DNA from: Mxb001 sp049317345
GTDB taxonomy: Bacteria > Actinomycetota > Actinomycetes > S36-B12
Length of the DNA: 14,290 nt
NCBI GenBank assembly: GCA_049317345.1
Contig: JBMOIL010000055.1
Coordinates: 1 to 14,290 of the forward strand
Reading direction: 5' to 3'
A program made the position numbers and the translations under genes. The notes under the pieces are model-generated. The model was not told where the DNA came from and made no database searches. It saw only the letters and a program-made list of their open reading frames with translations. The first letter of the stretch is position 1; each line of letters starts with the position of its first letter. Shown here piece by piece: positions 1 to 6,645 of the stretch.

Positions 1-30
1 GCCCCCGCCGCTTTCGTATTGGTACGAGTG

Positions 31-852
31 CTACTTGCTTGAAGGAGCTTCCTTCATCTCAGCGTCGGCAAACTCGGGGCTGTCGTCCATCGACTTGATA
101 CGTGCGATCTTGAAGATCAGCAGACCGTAGAGGCACTTGGCGAGCACGTCCGCCAGCGAGTAGCCGATCTGGCGGTAAACGAAGGCATCCGCTCCGTCCA
201 GCCCGATCATTGGGAAGGCGTAGGAGATCGGGTAGACGCCCCACGTGGCGAGGAGCAGCCAGCGCAGGCCCGCGAGCTCCTTGCCGACCTGGTTGGGCTG
301 GCTCTTGGCCGCTCTACTGAGTTCCACGAACAAGACGTAGAGGATGTAGATGAACGGGATGGTCGATAGGGCACCCCAGATCGCCTTCCCTGTCATGTCG
401 GCGGTGACCTCACCCGGGTAGCCGAGGATGATCATGAGGGCCGAAGCCGGAATGAGCTTCCACAGCAGCGAGCGACGAACGGCGGCGGGGAGTGCGAGGA
501 CGGCCACCGTTTCGAAGAGCAGGAGCGGCACGGTGAGCAGCCAGTCGACGTAGCGGTAGCCCTCGTTGAAGCCATCGCCCTTGACGAGTTCGAAGACCTC
601 TGCGACACCAGGAGTGCCAACGCCCACTGCGACGTAGGCATCGGAGAACGAATCGAAGATGCGCATGTAGTGGTAGGCGGCGATGAAACAGACCATCGCG
701 GAGACCACGAGTGCGAGTCGGTAGCGCGGCAGCACGCGCGGTGTCACTGCCAGCAGGAACACCGTGGTCGCGGCCATGGAGGCCAGCGCCAGCGACAGAA
801 TGTTGTAGACCGTTTGGAACTGAGCATTGGTGAGAGTCTCTACGACCTCCAC
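31..852 (-). CDS. actR: Actinorhodopsin-type light-driven proton pump (xanthorhodopsin-like)
   Basis: Seven-helix microbial rhodopsin that would export protons across the cell membrane in light, using bound retinal. From the GTG at 850-852 it is 273 aa. Visible residues: His61 (counterion partner), Arg100, proton acceptor Asp103, Thr107 and proton donor Glu114 (the DTE set of outward proton pumps), Leu111 at the green-tuning site, Asp235, and Lys239 for the retinal Schiff base. Gly160 lies 57 residues after the acceptor and Lys239 lies 136 after it, the same spacings as Gly178 and Lys257 relative to Asp121 in Gloeobacter rhodopsin; that Gly opens the carotenoid-antenna pocket. The start was chosen because AAAGGGG sits 6 nt upstream and the reading frame before it (to 957) is Gly/Cys-rich and unlike rhodopsins. 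No retinal or carotenoid synthesis gene is in the window. Transcribed divergently from mec. Family assignment is secure; antenna binding is inference. Confidence 0.95.
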   Translation of the reverse strand: MEVVETLTNAQFQTVYNILSLALASMAATTVFLLAVTPRVLPRYRLALVVSAMVCFIAAYHYMRIFDSFSDAYVAVGVGTPGVAEVFELVKGDGFNEGYRYVDWLLTVPLLLFETVAVLALPAAVRRSLLWKLIPASALMIILGYPGEVTADMTGKAIWGALSTIPFIYILYVLFVELSRAAKSQPNQVGKELAGLRWLLLATWGVYPISYAFPMIGLDGADAFVYRQIGYSLADVLAKCLYGLLIFKIARIKSMDDSPEFADAEMKEAPSSK

Positions 853-858
853 GCAGCA

Positions 859-865
859 CCCCTTT
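859..865 (-). promoter_or_regulatory. Ribosome binding site of the rhodopsin gene
   Basis: On the minus strand this reads AAAGGGG, 6 nt before the GTG at 850-852. It supports the internal GTG as the real start rather than the GTG at 955-957, which would add 35 low-complexity residues. Confidence 0.7.
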
Positions 866-870
866 CTCGT

Positions 871-909
871 GGCGCCCTGGGCGCCCCCCTTGGGCGCCCC
901 ACAGGCGCC
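871..909 (-). promoter_or_regulatory. GC-rich nested hairpin in the rhodopsin leader
   Basis: Four copies of GGCGCC (871-876, 880-885, 893-898, 904-909) lie in 39 bp. The inner stem pairs GGGCGCCC at 879-886 with the identical self-complementary octamer at 892-899 around a 5-nt loop. An outer stem pairs 871-876 with 904-909. The structure ends 5 nt before the ribosome binding site on the rhodopsin strand, so it would lie in the 5' leader of the mRNA if transcription starts upstream of it. Pairing is seen directly; a regulatory role (translation control, mRNA stability) is inference. Confidence 0.55.
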
Positions 910-915
910 GTATGA

Positions 916-930
916 GGGGGACTGTCCTCC
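916..930. promoter_or_regulatory. Operator-like dyad between rhodopsin and mec
   Basis: GGGGGAC, a single T, then GTCCTCC: an inverted repeat with 6 of 7 positions matching, in the divergent intergenic region. It could be a regulator site for either gene or the base of another leader hairpin. No family can be named from it. Confidence 0.3.
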
Positions 931-950
931 GGGTTGGGGACGACCGCAAG

Positions 951-979
951 TTGACACACTTATGGCGCGATATTTACAC
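951..979 (+). promoter_or_regulatory. Candidate promoter for mec, TTGACA-type
   Basis: A perfect TTGACA at 951-956 is followed after 17 bp by TTACAC at 974-979 (or TACACC one base later). This would start transcription about 30 nt upstream of mec. It competes with, or adds to, the proximal TAGGCT hexamer at 1007-1012. The -35 is strong and the -10 weak. Confidence 0.35.
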
Positions 980-1006
980 CCTGGGGGGTTCGTAATTCAG
1001 GCCCCT

Positions 1007-1012
1007 TAGGCT
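1007..1012 (+). promoter_or_regulatory. Leaderless-type -10 hexamer (TAGGCT) of mec
   Basis: TAGGCT fits the actinobacterial -10 consensus TANNNT and ends 6 nt before the GTG of mec, so transcription would start at or next to the start codon. No Shine-Dalgarno sequence precedes the GTG. The same arrangement recurs at cysO, the MBL hydrolase, rph and nfeD. Confidence 0.5.
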
Positions 1013-1018
1013 TGCGGC

Positions 1019-1438
1019 GTGCTGGAGATCAAGGCGGAGCTCGTCGACGCCATGGTGGCCCATGCCCGGGCCGATCACCCCGATGAGGCCTGTGGCGTGA
1101 TCGCCGGCCCCGAGGGCAGCGACCGTCCCGAGCGCTTCATCCCCATGGTCAATGCCGCCCGCTCGCCCACCTTCTACGAGTTCGACTCGGCCGACCTGCT
1201 TCGGCTGTATCGGGAGATGGACGACCTGGGGGAGGAGCCCGTGGTGATCTACCACTCCCACACGGCCACGGAGGCCTACCCCTCACGCACCGACATCTCC
1301 TATGCGTCGGAGCCCCTCGCCCACTACGTGCTGGTCTCCACCCGCGAGTGCGGCCCCGAGGAGGGCCCCGTGGAAGTCCGCTCCTATCGGATCGTCGACG
1401 GGGTGGTCACGGAGGAGCAAATCGAGATAGTCGCCTAG
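1019..1438 (+). CDS. mec: Mec, JAMM/MPN zinc protease releasing cysteine from CysO
   Basis: 139-aa M67-family metalloprotease. In M. tuberculosis Mec hydrolyses the CysO-cysteine adduct to free cysteine and regenerate CysO. The JAMM signature is complete: Glu23 in a DEACG context, then His79-x-His81, seven residues, Ser89, two residues, Asp92, giving the zinc ligands and catalytic Glu. Start is GTG with no visible Shine-Dalgarno, consistent with a leaderless transcript. It lies 10 nt before cysO, and its TAG stop is the first half of a TAGGCT hexamer that could serve as the cysO promoter. The protein is single-domain and cytosolic. Assignment rests on the motif plus cysO and cysM next door, the same order as Rv1334-Rv1336. 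Confidence 0.93.
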   Translation: MLEIKAELVDAMVAHARADHPDEACGVIAGPEGSDRPERFIPMVNAARSPTFYEFDSADLLRLYREMDDLGEEPVVIYHSHTATEAYPSRTDISYASEPLAHYVLVSTRECGPEEGPVEVRSYRIVDGVVTEEQIEIVA

Positions 1439-1441
1439 GCT
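1436..1441 (+). promoter_or_regulatory. -10 hexamer of cysO overlapping the mec stop codon
   Basis: TAGGCT, ending 7 nt before the cysO ATG. Its first three bases are the TAG stop of mec. The flanking TAGGCTTG is identical to the octamer before mec (1007-1014), which argues for function rather than chance. Confidence 0.45.
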
Positions 1442-1448
1442 TGCCCCC

Positions 1449-1721
1449 ATGTCCGTCGAGGTCCGTATCCCCACCATCCTGCGCTCCTACACCGGAGGCG
1501 ACAAGAACGTCACCGGTGACGGTGCCGACCTGCGTGCGCTCATCGTCGACCTCGACGCTCGCTATCCGGGCATCGCCGACCGTCTCGTCGACGAGCAGGG
1601 ACTGCGCCGATTCGTCAACGTCTACCTCAACGATGAGGATGTCCGTTTCCTCGGCGGGCTCGACACGGTAGTCGCCGACGGCGACTCCGTCACGATTCTT
1701 CCCGCCGTCGCCGGCGGCTGA
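1449..1721 (+). CDS. cysO: CysO, ubiquitin-like sulfur carrier protein (MoaD/ThiS family)
   Basis: 90-aa beta-grasp protein of the MoaD/ThiS family ending in Gly89-Gly90, the C-terminus that is converted to a thiocarboxylate and donates sulfur. CysM joins it to O-phosphoserine to give CysO-cysteine, which Mec then cleaves. Length and C-terminal context (LPAVAGG) fit CysO rather than a molybdopterin-synthase subunit, since the neighbours are mec and cysM and no moa gene is present. The sulfurtransferase/adenylyltransferase that charges it is not in the window. ATG start without a Shine-Dalgarno; TGA stop 11 nt before cysM, probably one transcript. Confidence 0.93.
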   Translation: MSVEVRIPTILRSYTGGDKNVTGDGADLRALIVDLDARYPGIADRLVDEQGLRRFVNVYLNDEDVRFLGGLDTVVADGDSVTILPAVAGG

Positions 1722-1732
1722 CCCCGCGCGCC

Positions 1733-2680
1733 ATGCGCTACGACTCTCTGCTCGACTCGGTCGGCAACACGCCGCTTGTCGGATTGCCCCGCCTGTCTCC
1801 CAGCGCGGATGTGCGCCTGTGGGCCAAGCTCGAGGACCGCAATCCGACCGGGTCCGTCAAGGACCGCGCAGCGCTGCGCATGATCGAGCAGGCAGAGAAG
1901 GACGGTCTGCTCACGCCGGGTTGCACCATCCTCGAGCCCACGAGCGGCAACACCGGCATCTCGCTCGCTATGGCCGCGCAACTCAAGGGCTACAAACTCG
2001 TCTGCGTGATGCCGGAGAACACCTCTGTCGAGCGCACGCAGATCCTGCGCATGTGGGGTGCCGAGATCGTCTACTCCCCGGGCGCGGGTGGCTCCAACGA
2101 AGCCGTCCGAGTCGCACGGCGTATGGCTGCGGAGCACCCGGACTGGGTGATGCTCTATCAGTACGGCAACCCGGCCAATGCCGAGGCGCACTACACGACC
2201 ACAGGCCCCGAAATCCTGCGCGACCTGCCCACGATCACGCACTTCGTCGCGGGCCTGGGCACGACCGGCACCCTCATGGGTGCGGGGCGCTACCTCCGGG
2301 AGCAGAAGCCCGACGTCCAGATCGTCGCCGCGGAGCCGCGCTACGGCGAGCTGGTCTATGGGCTCCGCAACCTCGATGAAGGCTTCGTGCCCGAGCTCTA
2401 CGACCCCAGTGTCTTGACCACTCGCTTTTCCGTGGGCCCACGCGACGCCCTCAAGCGCACGCGCGAGTTGCTCGATCAGGAGGGAATCTTCGCCGGTATC
2501 TCGACCGGTGCGATCCTGCATGCTGCCCTCGGCCTGGCGAGCAAGGCCGTCAAGGCGGGCGAGAGCGCGGACATCGCCTTCATCGTCTGCGACGGCGGCT
2601 GGAAGTACCTCTCCACCGGTGCCTACGAGGGCACGATCGACGACGCCGAAGACCGGCTTGACGGCACGGTGTGGGCATGA
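1733..2680 (+). CDS. cysM: CysM, CysO-dependent (O-phosphoserine) cysteine synthase, PLP enzyme
   Basis: 315-aa fold-type II PLP enzyme. In the mycobacterial pathway it condenses O-phosphoserine with thiocarboxylated CysO to give CysO-cysteine, a route suited to oxidative stress because the sulfur stays protein-bound. Lys43 in SVKDR is the PLP lysine, SGNTG (71-75) binds the substrate carboxylate, and a GLGTTGT loop contacts the PLP phosphate. The C-terminal segment (GGWKYLSTGAYEG) is the kind seen in CysM and closes over the active site. Start ATG lies 11 nt after cysO and has no clear Shine-Dalgarno, suggesting coupled translation. The TGA stop overlaps the murI ATG. CysK-type activity cannot be excluded from sequence, but context strongly favours CysM. 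Confidence 0.93.
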   Translation: MRYDSLLDSVGNTPLVGLPRLSPSADVRLWAKLEDRNPTGSVKDRAALRMIEQAEKDGLLTPGCTILEPTSGNTGISLAMAAQLKGYKLVCVMPENTSVERTQILRMWGAEIVYSPGAGGSNEAVRVARRMAAEHPDWVMLYQYGNPANAEAHYTTTGPEILRDLPTITHFVAGLGTTGTLMGAGRYLREQKPDVQIVAAEPRYGELVYGLRNLDEGFVPELYDPSVLTTRFSVGPRDALKRTRELLDQEGIFAGISTGAILHAALGLASKAVKAGESADIAFIVCDGGWKYLSTGAYEGTIDDAEDRLDGTVWA

Positions 2681-3483
2681 GCGTGACTGCGGACTCCGTG
2701 AACCCCATCGGCATCTTCGACTCGGGCGTGGGGGGCCTCACCGTCGCGCGCGCCGTACTCGATCAACTTCCGCACGAGCCCATCCTCTATGTGGGCGACA
2801 CGGCACGCGGCCCCTACGGCCCGCTCCCGATCGCCGAGGTCCGCGCGTATGCCCTCGACGTGATGGATCACCTGGTGGACTCCGGTGTGAAGATGCTGGT
2901 GATCGCCTGCAATTCGGCCAGCGCTGCCGTCCTGAGGGACGCCCGTGAGCGTTACGCCATCCCGGTGGTCGAGGTCGTGCATCCGGCGGTGCGGCGCGCC
3001 GTGAGCGCCACGCGGAGCGGCCGCATCGGGGTCATCGGCACACAAGCGACCATCACGTCTCGGGCCTACGACGACGCCTTCGCGGCGGCACCTCACCTGA
3101 CGATCACCAGCGAGGCCTGCCCACGATTCGTCGAGTTCGTCGAATCCGGAGTCACCGGCGGCGATGAGCTGCTCGAGGCTGCGCGGGGATACCTCGCTCC
3201 TCTTCAGGAGGCGGATGTCGACACCCTGGTCCTGGGTTGCACGCACTATCCGCTCCTGACGGGTGTCATCTCCTACGTCATGGGCGACACCGTGACGCTG
3301 GTGTCGAGTGCGGAGGAGACGGCGAAGGATGTCTATCGCACGCTGGCTGAGCACGGCCTCGTGCGCGACCCATCCCTTCCTGAGCCGCAGCACCGATTCC
3401 TAGCGACGGGAGATCCTGCGGGGTTCTCTGCTCTGGGTGCTCGATTCCTGGGCCCGGAGATCGGCGTGGTCGAGCGCGCCTAG
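2677..3483 (+). CDS. murI: Glutamate racemase MurI
   Basis: 268-aa cofactor-independent racemase that makes D-glutamate for peptidoglycan in the cytosol. Seen: FDSGVGG (Asp15 and the substrate loop), ACNSAS with catalytic Cys78, and GCTHYPLL with catalytic Cys188 and His190. The ATG at 2677 forms an ATGA overlap with the cysM stop and is preferred over the GTG two codons earlier (2671). In M. tuberculosis a rhomboid-protease gene lies between cysM and murI; here they overlap directly, so that gene is missing. The TAG stop is followed by a 90-bp gap with hairpins and a candidate promoter, so the operon probably ends here. Confidence 0.95.
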   Translation: MSVTADSVNPIGIFDSGVGGLTVARAVLDQLPHEPILYVGDTARGPYGPLPIAEVRAYALDVMDHLVDSGVKMLVIACNSASAAVLRDARERYAIPVVEVVHPAVRRAVSATRSGRIGVIGTQATITSRAYDDAFAAAPHLTITSEACPRFVEFVESGVTGGDELLEAARGYLAPLQEADVDTLVLGCTHYPLLTGVISYVMGDTVTLVSSAEETAKDVYRTLAEHGLVRDPSLPEPQHRFLATGDPAGFSALGARFLGPEIGVVERA

Positions 3484-3501
3484 GGGCTCGGGCTCTGAAC
3501 C

Positions 3502-3550
3502 TTCACGGGTTCGTTGCCAGCCCTTAATGTCGATGACGACGGAAGTCGTC
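3502..3550 (+). promoter_or_regulatory. Candidate promoter and leader hairpin for the glycosyltransferase cassette
   Basis: TTCACG (3502-3507), a 17-bp spacer, then TAATGT (3525-3530) fits a -35/-10 pair. Just downstream GACGAC (3535-3540) pairs perfectly with GTCGTC (3545-3550) across a GGAA (GNRA-type) tetraloop. The -35 also lies in the loop of a GAACC/GGTTC stem that could close the murI transcript, though no U-run follows. The 3484-3573 gap holds no gene. Confidence 0.35.
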
Positions 3551-3573
3551 TCTCGCCGCGGTGCACTCCTCCC

Positions 3574-4713
3574 ATGCGCGTGGGCATCGTCGCAGAGTCC
3601 TTCCTGCCGCACGTTAATGGCGTGTCGAACTCCGTCCTGAGGATCCTGGAGCATCTCCAGCAGCGCCACCACCAAGGGGTGGTCCTCGCTCCTGCCTCAC
3701 GCTCGGCACCGCCACCCCAGAGCTACGCCGGATCCCCCATCCACGCCATGGCGAGCCTGCCAACGCCCCGGTATCGGCAGGTGCGCGTCTCGCTCGCGAC
3801 GACGCGGCACATCACGAGCCTGCTGGCCGAGCACGACGTGGACGTCGTCCACCTGGCAAGCCCATTCTTCACCGGGCTCCCGGCCGTGAGAGCCGCATCG
3901 CTTTTCGATGTGCCCGTGGTGGCGTCGTACCAGACGGACCTCGCTGCCTTCGTCACGAGATATGGATTTGCGCCTCTTGCTGCTCCGATCTGGCAGAGGC
4001 TCAGAGCCATTCACTCGGCAGCTCAGCTCAATCTGGTGCCTTCCCGCGCCTCTATGGAGCAACTTCGTCGACAGGGAATCCCACATGTCCGCCTGTTACC
4101 CCGTGGGGTCGATGCGGAGCGATTCAACCCGCGTCACCGGTGCGCTGCGCTGCGGCAGCAGTGGGCACCGGGTGGCGAGACTGTGGTGGGCTATGTCGGC
4201 CGACTGGCACCCGAGAAGTGCATCGATGACCTACGGGTGTTGCATAACACCCCGGGCATCCGGCTCGTCATCGTCGGAGACGGCCCGGAGCGTGCACGAC
4301 TGGAGCGACTCCTGCCCGGCGCTGCCTTTCTCGGGTTCCTCCAGGGTCAGGACCTGAGTCGTGCGGTAGCCACGTTCGACATAGGCGTGCACACGGGACC
4401 ACACGAGACCTTCTGCCAGAGCCTTCAGGAGGTGCTGGCCTCCGGTGTACCGGCCGTGGCTGTCGGCGCCGGCGGCCCCCTCGACCTCGTCGAATCGAGC
4501 CGTAACGGTTGGCTCTACGCGCCGGGCGACCTCGATGAACTGCGCAAGCGTGTCATCGACCTTGCAGGTGATGTCGCCAAGTGCCGCGCAATGGGACGCC
4601 GCGCCCGCGAGGGAGTCGAGACGCGGACCTGGGAGAGCGTTGGTGACCAACTTATCGCGCACTATCGCCGGCTCACAGGAGTTGCAGACGAATCGTTGCG
4701 GACTGCGGCTTAG
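3574..4713 (+). CDS. GT4 glycosyltransferase, MgtA/PimB-like (probable mannosyltransferase)
   Basis: 379-aa GT-B fold retaining glycosyltransferase (GT4 clan). The N-terminus MRVGIVAESFLPHVNGVSNSV is the start typical of actinobacterial MgtA/PimB-like GDP-mannose-dependent enzymes acting on lipid acceptors at the inner face of the membrane. Seen: the NGVS loop (15-18) of the acceptor domain; RLAPEK (210-215), where the sugar-nucleotide phosphates bind; and HETFCQSLQE, giving the EX7E pair Glu278 and Glu286. No signal peptide or membrane segment. The ATG at 3574 was chosen over an upstream TTG (3514) because the family motif begins there; there is no clear Shine-Dalgarno. Its TAG stop runs into the AGGAGG ribosome site of the next gene. 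The exact donor and acceptor are inferred from resemblance only. Confidence 0.82.
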   Translation: MRVGIVAESFLPHVNGVSNSVLRILEHLQQRHHQGVVLAPASRSAPPPQSYAGSPIHAMASLPTPRYRQVRVSLATTRHITSLLAEHDVDVVHLASPFFTGLPAVRAASLFDVPVVASYQTDLAAFVTRYGFAPLAAPIWQRLRAIHSAAQLNLVPSRASMEQLRRQGIPHVRLLPRGVDAERFNPRHRCAALRQQWAPGGETVVGYVGRLAPEKCIDDLRVLHNTPGIRLVIVGDGPERARLERLLPGAAFLGFLQGQDLSRAVATFDIGVHTGPHETFCQSLQEVLASGVPAVAVGAGGPLDLVESSRNGWLYAPGDLDELRKRVIDLAGDVAKCRAMGRRAREGVETRTWESVGDQLIAHYRRLTGVADESLRTAA

Positions 4714-4721
4714 GAGGAATC

Positions 4722-5855
4722 ATGAGAATCGTCCAGGTGGCCAACTTCTATTCTCGGGCCAGCGGCGGCCTGCGTACCACCATGGAGGCATTGGCGGATG
4801 GCTATGCCCGTCGTGGACACGAGGCCATTCTCATCGTTCCCGACGAAGGTCGAGCAATGCGCCGCACGGATCGTCCGTGGGGGACGCTCGTCCAAGTCCC
4901 CGCGCGAGCGATTCCGCGCTCGGGTGGCTACCGGGCCATCACTGACGTTGACATGCTCTGCACGCTCCTCGATGACATGAAGCCCGACGCTCTAGAGGTT
5001 GCGGATCGACTCACCCTGCGCCCACTCGGCTGGTGGGCGTCGGCGTCAGGAGTGCCGGCCGTGATGTGGGCGCACGAGAGGGTGGATGGCGTCCTGCGGG
5101 CATTCACTCCCCCCGGGATCCCTCACAGGCTTCTTGCCGATGCGTGGAACCGCGGCTCGATGCATCGCTTCGACCGCATCGTCGCGACGACAGCGTTCGC
5201 TGCCGAGGAGTTTGAGCGCATCGGCGCCCAGCACGTTGTCCGGGTGCCCCTGGGCGTGGACCTCACTACCTTCACTCCCGCCCGGCGCAGCGATGAACTG
5301 AGGAAGACTCTCTTGGGCCGCGATTCCGACGTGCTCATCGTCACCTGCACAAGGCTGTCGAAGGAGAAGAGACCTGACCTCGCCGTGCAGACCCTGCAGC
5401 AACTCCGTCAACGCGGCGTCAAGGCCCGGCTGGTCGTTGTCGGGACAGGGGCGTGGGAGTCCAAGGTCCGCCGCATGGCAATGGACCTCCCGGTGACGTT
5501 CCTCGGGCACGTGGCGGACCGGCACCACCTCGCCGCCATGCTTGCCTCTGCGGACATCGTCCTCAGCCCTGGGCCGATCGAAACATTCGGCCTGGCAGCG
5601 CTCGAGGCCATGGCCAGCGGCACCCCCGTGGTGGCATCGCGCACCAGCGCCCTCGTCGAGATCGCCTCCGGTGCGGCAGGGCAGTCGGTTGCCCCCGAGC
5701 CTTCGGCTTTCGCCACGGCCGTCATGGCCCTGCTCCTCCGGCCTACCGAAGGACGTCGTCGTGCCGCCCGCCAACGGGCGGAGGAGTTTCCGTGGTCGCG
5801 GACGATCTCCGCCATGCTGGATCTGCATGGCGACCGTGTGAGCGCCTGGGTCTGA
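4722..5855 (+). CDS. GT4 glycosyltransferase, second of the cassette
   Basis: 377-aa GT-B glycosyltransferase. Visible: a glycine-rich N-terminal loop (SGGLRT, 14-19), RLSKEK (211-216), and a donor-site EX7E pair Glu287 and Glu295 in IETFGLAALEAMASGTP. It starts 8 nt after the first glycosyltransferase with a strong AGGAGG site overlapping the upstream stop, so both are made from one mRNA. The two enzymes resemble each other in layout but are clearly diverged, so they likely add successive sugars to one product rather than being a recent duplication. Donor and acceptor are unknown; a glycolipid or envelope glycan is the reasonable inference. One nucleotide separates its TGA from the next ATG. 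Confidence 0.85.
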   Translation: MRIVQVANFYSRASGGLRTTMEALADGYARRGHEAILIVPDEGRAMRRTDRPWGTLVQVPARAIPRSGGYRAITDVDMLCTLLDDMKPDALEVADRLTLRPLGWWASASGVPAVMWAHERVDGVLRAFTPPGIPHRLLADAWNRGSMHRFDRIVATTAFAAEEFERIGAQHVVRVPLGVDLTTFTPARRSDELRKTLLGRDSDVLIVTCTRLSKEKRPDLAVQTLQQLRQRGVKARLVVVGTGAWESKVRRMAMDLPVTFLGHVADRHHLAAMLASADIVLSPGPIETFGLAALEAMASGTPVVASRTSALVEIASGAAGQSVAPEPSAFATAVMALLLRPTEGRRRAARQRAEEFPWSRTISAMLDLHGDRVSAWV

Positions 5856-5856
5856 T

Positions 5857-6636
5857 ATGTCGACGCTCGTCGCCCTGGGAGACAGCGTCACCGTCGGCGT
5901 CGGGGACGTCGGCACCCCGACGGGCTGGGCAGCCCACCTTGCGTGGGCGCTGAGGATCGATACGTTCCGCAACGAGGCACGGCTCGGCGCACGTGCACGC
6001 GACGTCGCGCGTGAGCAGCTTCCTGTCGCGCGGGCGGCTCGACCTGACCTTTCCACGTTGCTAGTAGGCGGCAACGACGTTTTGCGCGGCGACTTCAGTC
6101 CTCAGGACGTGGGCAGCCACGTCGAACGTATGGTGGAGGGCTTGCAGCGCGATGGCGGCGACGTCCTCGTCGTGCTCCTCCACGACCCCCGGCGGACAAT
6201 GCCCGGGCCGCGCATCGTCCGGGATGTCCTCGGCGAGCGAGCCGAGAGTGTCAATTGCGAAGTACAGCGGCGACTTGCGGGTGCGCCGCGACTTGCCCTG
6301 GTCGATCCCCGGGTGTCTCATGTGACTTCAACGAGTGCTGCGTGGTCCGTCGACCGACTCCATCCCAGTGCCCTCGGCCACCGCGAGCTCGCGGGAATGG
6401 CTCTGGCAGCGCTTGAGCCCCTGGGATGGCAGCCCTCTCGCGGATTCCTTGCGCCGTCGGCGGCTCAACCCTCGCCGGCGCGGAGGGCATGGTGGTTGCT
6501 ACGTCACGGGACCCCCTGGTTCGCCAAGCGGAGCCGGGATTTGCTGCCGGAGCTCGCGGTGGTCTGCTGGCGCCACCATCGCACTCGTGCCTCACGGAGG
6601 ACCTCGTTGTCCGCTCTGCCGACCCTGCCCACGTAG
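5857..6636 (+). CDS. SGNH/GDSL-family hydrolase
   Basis: 259-aa SGNH hydrolase (esterase/lipase/acyl-hydrolase superfamily). All blocks are visible: GDS with nucleophile Ser10, the oxyanion GGND around Gly71-Asn73, and the Asp166-x-x-His169 pair in SVDRLHPSALGH. No signal peptide, so probably cytosolic. Residues beyond about 190 form a basic, Trp/Arg-rich tail (WWLLRHGTPWFAKRSRDLLPELA) that may associate with the membrane face. It follows the second glycosyltransferase by 1 nt and is surely cotranslated, so it may trim or remodel acyl groups on the lipid those enzymes glycosylate; that role is inferred from context. Its TAG stop is the first half of the TAGCCT hexamer before the next gene. 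Confidence 0.85.
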   Translation: MSTLVALGDSVTVGVGDVGTPTGWAAHLAWALRIDTFRNEARLGARARDVAREQLPVARAARPDLSTLLVGGNDVLRGDFSPQDVGSHVERMVEGLQRDGGDVLVVLLHDPRRTMPGPRIVRDVLGERAESVNCEVQRRLAGAPRLALVDPRVSHVTSTSAAWSVDRLHPSALGHRELAGMALAALEPLGWQPSRGFLAPSAAQPSPARRAWWLLRHGTPWFAKRSRDLLPELAVVCWRHHRTRASRRTSLSALPTLPT

Positions 6637-6639
6637 CCT
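6634..6639 (+). promoter_or_regulatory. -10 hexamer (TAGCCT) of the MBL hydrolase, overlapping a stop codon
   Basis: TAGCCT ends 6 nt before the GTG of the MBL hydrolase and includes the TAG stop of the SGNH hydrolase. No Shine-Dalgarno is present. It would let the MBL gene be transcribed as a leaderless message apart from the glycosyltransferase cassette. Confidence 0.45.
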
Positions 6640-6645
6640 GAGCCT

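Noticed and set aside
14..27. Small hairpin TCGTA/TACGA just after the rhodopsin stop as a terminator
   Set aside because: Only 5 bp of stem and no U-run on the minus strand; too weak to call with the sequence ending here.
853..957. N-terminal extension of the rhodopsin from the GTG at 955-957
   Set aside because: The extra 35 residues are Gly/Cys/Pro-rich, cross the GC hairpin and are unlike rhodopsin N-termini; the internal GTG has a good ribosome site.
1622..3393. Minus-strand open frames over cysO, cysM and murI
   Set aside because: Shadow frames of conserved plus-strand enzymes with complete active sites; no recognisable protein.
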